From Persicirhabdus sediminis (lineage in GTDB: Bacteria > Verrucomicrobiota > Verrucomicrobiia > Verrucomicrobiales > Akkermansiaceae): 64,000 bases of DNA. Both the position numbers and the translations under genes were made by a program. Every line of letters begins with the position of its first letter. Positions within the stretch are counted from its first letter, which is position 1. The notes under the pieces were generated by a model that was not told the DNA's origin, searched no databases, and worked only from the letters and a program-made list of their open reading frames with translations. Shown here in pieces: positions 23,917 to 30,733 of the stretch. The DNA is taken from positions 124,001 through 188,000 of the forward strand of contig NZ_JAENIM010000009.1 in assembly GCF_016595495.1 (NCBI RefSeq), read 5' to 3'.

Positions 23917-24105
23917 TGCAATGATTTGTTAGCATCTTGGATACAGCTTGATCATTATCGCAAATTTACCTGTCTATTTTCCTCAACACTAAAATTAGGA
24001 TATCATCTATCAGCAAACAGATGAAGTCACACAGCTGGGACTATTTGGCCAAGCTTTAGAGACGAGCATCGTGTGCATGGGTTTTGCTCAAACATGGGCT
24101 TAACT

Positions 24106-24347
24106 GAGATGGAAAGCATGCTTAGCGTTAGGCTTTGCGCTGCGAGTTGTCTCGCTCTTTCAGAGCTGGCTGTTTGGTGTCGCTACCTAGGGGGGCGTTG
24201 TACCTGCGGCACGGCCTCCCCCTAGGCTAGGCTGTTGCACGCCTTTGGCGTAGGGCCATCTAGCAAACCAATGAGTTCATCAAATTCTTGCATGTAGTTT
24301 TTGAGTTATGATATACACGTTACTTCCATTCTAAGAATCCCCGACCT
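24106..24347 (+). repeat. 243-bp repeat, copy 1
   Basis: The unit begins GAGATGGAAAG and contains a CCTAGGGGG...CCCCCTAGG inverted pair, TAGGCTAGGCTGTTGCACGCC and a GCCTTTGGCGTA palindrome, then about 80 bp of AT-richer spacer. Copies 1 and 2 differ at only a few positions in the shared parts. Confidence 0.85.
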
Positions 24348-24590
24348 GAGATGGAAAGTAGGTTTAGTGTTAGGCCTTGCGCTGCGACTTGTCTCGCTCT
24401 TTCAGAGCTGCTGTTTGGTGGTGTCGCTTCCTAGGGGTGCGTTGTACCTGCGGCACGGCCTCCCCCTAGGCTAGGCTGTTGCACGCCTTTGGCGTAGGCC
24501 ATCTAGCAAACCAATAAGTTCATCAATTTCTTGCATGTAGTTTTTGAGTTATGATATACACGTTACTTCCATTCTAAGAATCCCCGACCT
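24348..24590 (+). repeat. 243-bp repeat, copy 2
   Basis: This is a direct tandem copy of the previous unit, starting at the same GAGATGGAAAG and including the same palindromes and spacer. Confidence 0.9.
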
Positions 24591-24740
24591 GAGATGGAAA
24601 GTAGGTTTAGCGTTAGGCTTAGCGCTGCGACTTGTGTCGCTCTTGCAGAGCTGGCTGTTTGGTGGTGTCGCTTCCTAGGGGTGCGTTGTACCTGCGGCAC
24701 GGCCTCCCCCTAGGCTAGGCTGTTGTACGCCTTTGGCGTA
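24591..24740 (+). repeat. 243-bp repeat, partial copy 3
   Basis: This copy carries the first ~150 bp of the unit and ends after the GCCTTTGGCGTA palindrome; the AT-rich spacer is absent. Confidence 0.85.
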
Positions 24741-24784
24741 TTATCATCAGCTAAACTAAATGTAGCTCAGCTAGAAAACTAACA

Positions 24785-26319
24785 TCACTTTACAGCTGGC
24801 ACTTGACCTTCAAATGAAATTCGGAATGCGTGTGCGTAGTCGCTGGCTGGTGCGGCTGGCAGGGAGATTTCTAGCCCTCTATCAGTCTGTTGCCATTGCA
24901 GCTCGCCGTCGCCGCCTAGCATCTCAATACGGGTGATCTTGTCAGCGTCAAATTTTCCCGCCTTGAAGCTCTCTATCACCAGCTTTTCATCTGGCCAATC
25001 AAGCACGGTGGCATAGAGCAGCGTATTAGCCTTATTGCGTGTGAAGCGTATATCTTTGGTGGTGCCGGTGATCATTTCTTTGTAGTTCTCCACTTTGATA
25101 GACTTGGTCGGACCTTCGCCGAAGATGACATAAGGACGAGTGGCATAGATCGCCTCGCCGTTTACTTTCAGCCACTTACCTAACTCTAGCAGGCGCGTGC
25201 GGTATTCATCCGGAATGGTGCCATCGGCCTTCGGCCCGAATGCCAGCTGCAAGCAGTAGTTTTTACTAACGAGATCTACAAAGGCATCCACTAGGAAATT
25301 GGGTGTCTTATAGTTATCGATTGTGGAATAACTCCACGACTTGATGCTGATTGCATCATCCAGCTGAGCGACGTGCGGGCTGATCTGCCATGCGCCACCA
25401 CGCTCCTGATCTGGCACGCCAATGACTTCGGGATGGAATTCTTTCCAACTCTTGTAGTTGATAACCACATTTGGGTCACCATAAGTTCCACTGCCCCAAT
25501 CGATTGCCTTGTTATAATAATAAGCAAAAAAATCGCGGCGGGCATTCACAAATGCATCGCCAGCTGACGGATGTGTCCAGCCCCAATCAAAATAATAAAG
25601 ATCCGGCTGGTATTTGTCGACCAGCTCCGTGGTGCGCTTCCACCACATGTCGACAAACTCAGGCGTGGCTCCCCGCCCATCGGTATAGAGCCCATGGGTA
25701 GCTGGGTCACTTGCATCAAAACCGTTAGCATGGTTGTGGTTGTAGAAATGGAAGTTGAAAGCAAGATGGTTAGAGATGCCAAATTTCATGCCGCGCTTAC
25801 GCACTGCTTCGGCTAGCTCGCCAGTCACATCTCGCTTCGGCCCCATGTTTTTCGAATTCCATTTGGTGTGGCTAGAATCGTACATCGCAAATCCATCGTG
25901 GAATTCTGAGAGTACGGTGAAATATTTAGCGCCGGCATCTTCCGCCAGCTGCACCCAATCATCCGGATCCCATTTCTCGGCTTTGAAAAGCGGAATCAGA
26001 TCCTTGAAACCAAAATCCTTCTGGTCGCCGAAGTTTTTTTATGGTGCTCGAAGTGCCAGTTAGCATTACTAGTATCATACATGTGCCACGCATACCACTC
26101 AGCCGCGTGGGTGCCGGCGTAACAAGGAACCGAATAAACACCCCAGATCGGCCAGACGCCCAGCTTGGCATCCTGATACCATTCCGGCGCCTGATAGTTG
26201 GCTAACGACTCATAGTCCGATTCATATTTCTGCTCAGCCTCTACCGTTAGAGCTGATGCAAACGCGACGCCCAGCGCGGCTGGTAGACAAAAGGTTCCCT
26301 TGGCTTGTTTCATCATCAT
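24785..26319 (-). pseudogene. secreted GH29 alpha-L-fucosidase with A7 frameshift
   Basis: The first frame (from ATG 26319) has a signal peptide and then YQAPEWYQDAKLGVWPIWGVYSVPCYAG and AEWYAWHMYD, a GH29 start. It goes out of frame near 26034-26040, in a run of seven A on the coding strand. The second frame continues exactly with the expected EDAGAKYFTVLSEFHDGFAMYDS, PDLYYFDWGW, whose aspartate is the likely nucleophile, and a C-terminal beta domain. One extra A would restore a 511-aa enzyme with FEHHKKNFGDQKDF. So it is either a one-base mutation, transcriptional slippage in the A-run, or a sequencing error. AGGGA lies 7-8 nt before the start. Function if restored: fucose release from polysaccharides. 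Confidence 0.85.
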
Positions 26320-26650
26320 CTTGATCCCTGATATTTATTCCTCCATTCAAAAAAATGCAGTGATGTGCACTTAATCATGCTCCTTTTAACCCGCAGCTAA
26401 TCGTACGACAAGATGGATTTAATAATCTAGAATATATGACAAAATGGACATGCCTATCTCTGTACAGCGGCCACTAACAAACCTACAATCTCCCGCCTCT
26501 CCCTCTGAAACCGAATCTAGCGGCAGAACTAACAAACCATCATAATTTATAAGCTATGATATTAATGAACGATTCCAGCTGGCTAGGATTCTGGCGTTTG
26601 CATCCAGCCAGCTCGCTAACAATCTAGCTAGATTTTCTACTAGAGCTTGC
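26320..26650. other. divergent intergenic region
   Basis: This 331-bp AT-rich stretch separates the fucosidase (minus) from the glycosylase-like gene (plus). It must hold both promoters, but no clear promoter pair or hairpin could be assigned by eye. Confidence 0.5.
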
Positions 26651-27568
26651 ATGCTAGAGCTGGGGCAAGTAAACCCTTTGGCGATGGACGCGGTAGGTGA
26701 AGCATTTCTTAGTGATGACCAATGGCGAGGTCTGGCTGCTAGACACCTGCAGCGGGCGCGAGAGATCACCGCGGGTGCACGCAAACGGCGCGACTCACGC
26801 CAGCCGCATCCGATATTGGATTTTCTCTTTATTTACTACCCGTTTCCCTTTGCCAAGATAGAGAAATGGCACCCGCAGCTAGGGCAGGTCTTGCAGCTGA
26901 CAGATGGAGGTGAGAATCCATTCACCAGGAAACACTACCAGCTGGAAAATGGGCTCATTAGGCTCCAGCCAGCGGCACTGGACGAGGCGGCTCGCGGGCG
27001 GTTGCAGTCGATTCTCGACCTGCAGCGGGCGATTTCCCAACGACCGGGGAAATTTGCCTGTGGCTTGATCCACGAATGGGCGATGGTTTACCGCGGCAAC
27101 CGCATCAGCTATCAGCTGGATACGCCGCTGCGGCTGAGCCAGGCGGAGATTGACCGCCATGTGGAATCGCAGCGCTGTGTGTGCACGCATTTTGATGCTT
27201 ATCGGTTTTTTGCCGAGGAAGCCAAGCCGCTGAATGCGCACCAGATGACTACGGCATCGCGCCACCAGCTAGAACAGCCAGGCTGCTTGCATAGCAATAT
27301 GGATTTGTACAAGTGGATCAGCAAGTGCATGCCGTGGATGGGATCTGAGCTGCACTGGCAAAGTTTCCAGCTGGCGATGAAGGCACGTGAGCTGGACATG
27401 CGGGCAAGCCCGTACGATGTTTCAGCTTACGGCTATGAGCCGATCTGCGTGGAAACTTCCGCAGGTCGAGCAGAATTCGAGCTTGAACAACGCGCGCTCA
27501 GCCATCATGCACAGGAGATCAGAAACTCATTCATCCACTCACTTAGCCAGCTCATCGCCACCAGCTGA
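26651..27568 (+). CDS. 3-methyladenine glycosylase-annotated family protein
   Basis: This 305-aa cytosolic protein has the landmarks of a family often labelled 3-methyladenine DNA glycosylase: HPILDFLFIYYPF near residue 53, then KIEKWHPQLG, FDAYRFFAEEAKPLN near 190, LEQPGCLHSNMDLYKW near 210 and ELDMRASPYDVSAYGYEPICVET near 250. I recall such proteins in actinobacteria and verrucomicrobia. The glycosylase function is an annotation label rather than an experimentally proven one here. The gene is followed immediately (GTG directly after its TGA) by a GreA/B-like factor, so the two are coupled. Confidence 0.65.
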   Translation: MLELGQVNPLAMDAVGEAFLSDDQWRGLAARHLQRAREITAGARKRRDSRQPHPILDFLFIYYPFPFAKIEKWHPQLGQVLQLTDGGENPFTRKHYQLENGLIRLQPAALDEAARGRLQSILDLQRAISQRPGKFACGLIHEWAMVYRGNRISYQLDTPLRLSQAEIDRHVESQRCVCTHFDAYRFFAEEAKPLNAHQMTTASRHQLEQPGCLHSNMDLYKWISKCMPWMGSELHWQSFQLAMKARELDMRASPYDVSAYGYEPICVETSAGRAEFELEQRALSHHAQEIRNSFIHSLSQLIATS

Positions 27569-28045
27569 GTGAGTACCACGCGTATGGAAAAACAAGATAT
27601 CGTTAAGCAGCTCATTGATCAACTTGAAGAAAAGCTCATGGTCATGGCGCAGGCAGCTCAGGAAACTCACGAGGCATCTACCGGCTCAGAAAATGCTGCT
27701 GAGGGGAAATATGATACACGCGGGCTAGAGGCATCGTATTTGGCCAATGCGCAGGCTGAGCAGGTGAAAGTGATGCAAAGCCAGCTGGACTCGCTGAAAT
27801 CTGTGACGCTGGAGAAATTTGAGCTGGGTGAGCCGATTGACATCGGTGCGCTGGTCGAGCTAGATCGCGAGGAAGAGCTGGAGTATTTCCTGCTGCTGCC
27901 ATCTGCTGGTGGCCTCACCTTGCCGTTTCGAGATTCTACGCTAACAACGATTGCGCCTGAGTCGGCATTGTTCCAGCAGCTATTCCACCGCGGGCTGGGC
28001 GATATGATCGAGCCGGGTGAAATGCTCATCCTCGGCATCAGTTGA
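27569..28045 (+). CDS. GreA/GreB-like transcription factor
   Basis: This 158-aa protein has an N-terminal coiled coil with a conserved acidic tip (AEGKYDTRGLEASYLANAQAEQ, about residues 45-67) and a C-terminal FKBP-like domain that includes VELDREEELEYFLLLPSAGGL. This resembles GreA/B-family factors that enter the RNA polymerase secondary channel, though it is a divergent type. The GTG at 27569 directly follows the stop of the upstream gene; an ATG at 27584 starts MEKQD and may be the real start. Confidence 0.75.
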   Translation: MSTTRMEKQDIVKQLIDQLEEKLMVMAQAAQETHEASTGSENAAEGKYDTRGLEASYLANAQAEQVKVMQSQLDSLKSVTLEKFELGEPIDIGALVELDREEELEYFLLLPSAGGLTLPFRDSTLTTIAPESALFQQLFHRGLGDMIEPGEMLILGIS

Positions 28046-28068
28046 TTTTTTCCCAGCTGGAAAACTTG

Positions 28069-28092
28069 CTAGCTGGCTAGCTGGCTAGCTGA
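28069..28092. repeat. 8-bp CTAGCTGG array, three units
   Basis: Three contiguous CTAGCTGG-type octamers (28069, 28077, 28085, the last ending GA) lie 23 bp after the GreA/B-like stop codon. This is the short-period relative of the 14-bp array at 36265. Confidence 0.85.
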
Positions 28093-28116
28093 ACCTGCGA
28101 GCTGGATGCGGTAGGC

Positions 28117-28155
28117 AAAAAGAAACCCCAAGCCTCCCGCGAGAGACCTGAGGTT
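28117..28155 (-). terminator. probable terminator of the PDZ gene
   Basis: An imperfect 13-bp stem (10 of 13 paired) between about 28125 and 28155 is followed on the minus strand by a T-rich tail. It lies just beyond the stop of the gene at 28192-29169. Confidence 0.5.
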
Positions 28156-28191
28156 GATGATCTGTAAATCAAATCAGCACTAAAAGCTATT

Positions 28192-29169
28192 TTAGCGGCC
28201 ACCTAGTAGCTGCATGCCACGTCCGGAGATGTCCATCTGTTCGATGAGCTCGCGCACGTCGTCTGGCACAGCGGCTTTGTCGATGTCGCTATTGTAGGGA
28301 CCTTCGAAGACCACTTCGCCTGAGGCATCACGCACACAAACGTCACGCCCGTCGTCGTTGACATTGATTTCTACTGATTTGCCATCTGGCCCTTGAAAGC
28401 GGATTTTGGCTTTGCCTGACTGGATGCCTAGGCGCATGCCTTTGTCGGCGCCACCGGGTGCAGCTTGTGCATCGGGCATGAACTCAAGTGCCTGGTCGAA
28501 CTGCTGATGCAGCTGGGCTAGGTCCCCTTGAAGCATGCGCTGGATGTGCTGGCGGTCAGCTTCGGGCAATCTTTCGAGAAAGCGATCAAACTGCGGCATT
28601 TCATGCACACCACGCTCAGCGACCTGAGGCATGGCACGAGCGCCTAATTTCAGCTTGAGCTGGCTAGCTTCGCCGCCGCGGATGATGTCCAGAGTGACCT
28701 CATTGTCTGGCTGGAATCCACTCACCGCTCGGCTCAGGTCATGCTGGCTGGAGACTTCTTGATCAGAAAATTTAAGCAAGACGTCGTGAACTTGCAGACC
28801 AGCGGCTTCGGCTGGGCTATTTGGGGCGACGTAGCGAATGACTAATCCTTGATTCGGATTCAATTTCAGCTGGGCGGCTAAGACCTGGGTCACAGGGCTG
28901 CCTGATACTCCCATCCACGCTCGCTGGTTTTGGATTTCCACAGCTGGAGCGGGTTCAGCGGCTTGGGCCAGATCGGCAGCTGGGGCCTGCTGTTGTGCTG
29001 CTTGAGCTTGCTGCTGCGCGATGGCATTGGCCTGCGCGGCGATAGCTGGAGGAGCAGCCTGTTTAGTTGGGCTCTCAATATCTGATAATGTTGAGGGTCG
29101 TTCTATTGCGGGAGCGGGCACTGCTAGCCACACGGAAGACAGGCCAATTAGCAATGATTTATTTTTCAT
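28192..29169 (-). CDS. secreted PDZ-domain protein
   Basis: This 325-aa protein has a signal peptide (MKNKSLLIGLSSVWLAVPAPA), an alanine/glutamine-rich linker (residues 35-85), and a PDZ domain (about 90-170: AWMGVSGSPVTQVLA, GLVIRYVAPNSPAEAAGLQVHDVLLKFSD, VTLDIIRGG). A helical charged segment and a C-terminal beta region (RFQGPDGKSVEINVNDDG) follow. No protease domain is attached, so it is probably an adaptor or regulator. It is downstream of the sigma/anti-sigma-like pair but separated by a terminator, so it has its own promoter. Confidence 0.78.
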   Translation of the reverse strand: MKNKSLLIGLSSVWLAVPAPAIERPSTLSDIESPTKQAAPPAIAAQANAIAQQQAQAAQQQAPAADLAQAAEPAPAVEIQNQRAWMGVSGSPVTQVLAAQLKLNPNQGLVIRYVAPNSPAEAAGLQVHDVLLKFSDQEVSSQHDLSRAVSGFQPDNEVTLDIIRGGEASQLKLKLGARAMPQVAERGVHEMPQFDRFLERLPEADRQHIQRMLQGDLAQLHQQFDQALEFMPDAQAAPGGADKGMRLGIQSGKAKIRFQGPDGKSVEINVNDDGRDVCVRDASGEVVFEGPYNSDIDKAAVPDDVRELIEQMDISGRGMQLLGGR

Positions 29170-29290
29170 AGACGATAGTTGATTAGAGTTTTACTTACTA
29201 ACTATGAGCGCAGTTCGCCAGCTAGTTTGTTTAATTATTAAGAAAATAATTCACCCCGCTACCAACTAAAACCATTAACTGGCATGTGCT

Positions 29291-29329
29291 AAAAAAAACT
29301 CTCTAGCTGAAATCGTTCAGCTAGAGAGT
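29291..29329 (-). terminator. terminator of the sigma operon
   Basis: A perfect 14-bp stem (29298-29311 with 29316-29329) has an ATCG loop. On the minus strand it is followed by a run of T (the eight A up to 29298). It ends the sigma factor/membrane protein operon. Confidence 0.9.
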
Positions 29330-29378
29330 GATAAATTTTCCCATCCAATGATGAGCCTGTGATGTATTTACTGAGAAA

Positions 29379-29948
29379 CTATTCAGTTTCTACAGGCAGC
29401 ATGATGTAGCGTACGCCTGGTCGCTCGACATCGTAAACTCTGCCGTTGCCGTCTTTGAGCTGGATGCGGTCGAGCACGTCAATTTTGAAGAATCGATGAG
29501 GCACTTTGCCATCTTCGGTGACGATGCCAGCATCGCTAGCGCGGACCACGTTCTGCTGAACAGAATCAGGTACAACTACGGTAGTCGCTGGAGTTGTCAT
29601 TGCGCCATTGATCACTGTCTGTGGCGGGCTGGCTACTTCAGGTACTGGAGGCAAAGCGGCATTCTTCTGTGCCATGCTAGCTGACGGGTCAGTATCACCA
29701 GTAAACATCAGAGCGGAAACGGCTCCCATGATTGCCACAGCGGCGGCGGCGGCGGACATGCCCATGCCCCATTTGAATTCTTGCTTGGTTGGGGTGTCCT
29801 GCGGGAAAGCAATTACTTTCTCCTCTTCTGCAGGAACATGATCTTGCCAACGGCACATCGCTTGCTCCATTCGGGCCAGCATGTCAGAGGGCATTTCCTC
29901 TGGTTTGAGCTGCTCGAGTTGTGATTCGAGTTTGCTGAGATCGTCCAT
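29379..29948 (-). CDS. membrane protein partner of the sigma factor (putative anti-sigma)
   Basis: This 189-aa protein has a soluble acidic N-terminus with a PEEMPSDMLARMEQAM helix, a single hydrophobic segment around residues 60-82 (GMGMSAAAAAVAIMGAVSALMF) and a periplasmic tail with a C-terminal strand set. It is encoded 24 bp after the ECF sigma factor. This layout is that of a cytosolic sigma-binding helix joined to a membrane segment, as in many anti-sigma factors, but no ZAS motif was seen. The function is inferred from context. Confidence 0.65.
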   Translation of the reverse strand: MDDLSKLESQLEQLKPEEMPSDMLARMEQAMCRWQDHVPAEEEKVIAFPQDTPTKQEFKWGMGMSAAAAAVAIMGAVSALMFTGDTDPSASMAQKNAALPPVPEVASPPQTVINGAMTTPATTVVVPDSVQQNVVRASDAGIVTEDGKVPHRFFKIDVLDRIQLKDGNGRVYDVERPGVRYIMLPVETE

Positions 29949-29972
29949 AATATCTAGTTGCTTGAATGCTTG

Positions 29973-30557
29973 TTAAAGATCACCACGTTTTCTTGCGGCG
30001 TCCAGATGTTTTTTCAGATGCTCCAGACCGTATCGGTATCTGGAAGCAGCTGTATTGAGTGTAATTCCAAGCGATTGCCCAATCTCTGCAAATGTCTGTT
30101 CCCCCCAAATTTTCATGGTGAGGACTTCTGCAAATTTCTCAGGTAGGTTCTTGAGTCCGTCTTGAAGAATCGCACTGGTTTCTTCGTTGACTTCATCACT
30201 ATTGAACCACGGTTGCTCGGCACCTCCCGTCATTACCTGACGGTCAGCTTCGACTTTTTCTTCTCGCAAGCGACGACGATCGTTTTTACGTCCGTAGTCG
30301 ATGGCGAGCCGACGGATGGCGGTATAGACGTATGGCAGCCATGCTTCTTGGCCACCTTCGAATGTTCCTTCATCCACTTTACGCGCTAGCTTGACCAGCG
30401 CGTCCTGCAGAATGTCTTCTGCATCTTGAGTCGACCTCGTCTGCTGCCGCGCAAACAATAACAACTTGGACCCGTGTTCGCTGAGCCAAGGTCTCCACTT
30501 AGTGGTGACTGATGCGTTATTTGCGTTGTTCGCAGAATCTGTCTCTTCTTCTATCAT
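29973..30557 (-). CDS. ECF-type sigma factor
   Basis: This 194-aa sigma-70 family protein has region 2 (about 25-100: LLLFARQQTRSTQDAEDILQDALVKLARK) and region 4 (about 130-185: LKNLPEKFAEVLTMKIWGEQTFAEIGQSLGITLNTAASRYRYGLEHLKK). The region 2.4 segment and helix-turn-helix look complete. The gene heads an operon with a short membrane protein (probable anti-sigma) downstream, followed by a strong terminator. Confidence 0.9.
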   Translation of the reverse strand: MIEEETDSANNANNASVTTKWRPWLSEHGSKLLLFARQQTRSTQDAEDILQDALVKLARKVDEGTFEGGQEAWLPYVYTAIRRLAIDYGRKNDRRRLREEKVEADRQVMTGGAEQPWFNSDEVNEETSAILQDGLKNLPEKFAEVLTMKIWGEQTFAEIGQSLGITLNTAASRYRYGLEHLKKHLDAARKRGDL

Positions 30558-30733
30558 AGCGTCGCCTTATGCTTATTTTTTGCTTATTTATTCACAAAAA
30601 GTAAAACATCATTTCGTTCTATTCTGGACCATTGCCTTGAGGGCGCGCGAAGCTAGCATCTTTGACAATTTTGTCACTTACTGAATACAACGAACTCACT
30701 GTGGCGCTAAACCATAATTTCAGCAAATCTTAA

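Larger units (their letters stand above)
23718..24784. other. repeat-filled stretch without genes
   Basis: This gap of about 1.07 kb contains one inverted and three direct repeat copies listed separately, plus unique spacer at 23920-24105. No ORF above noise and no recognisable RNA gene was seen. Confidence 0.6.
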
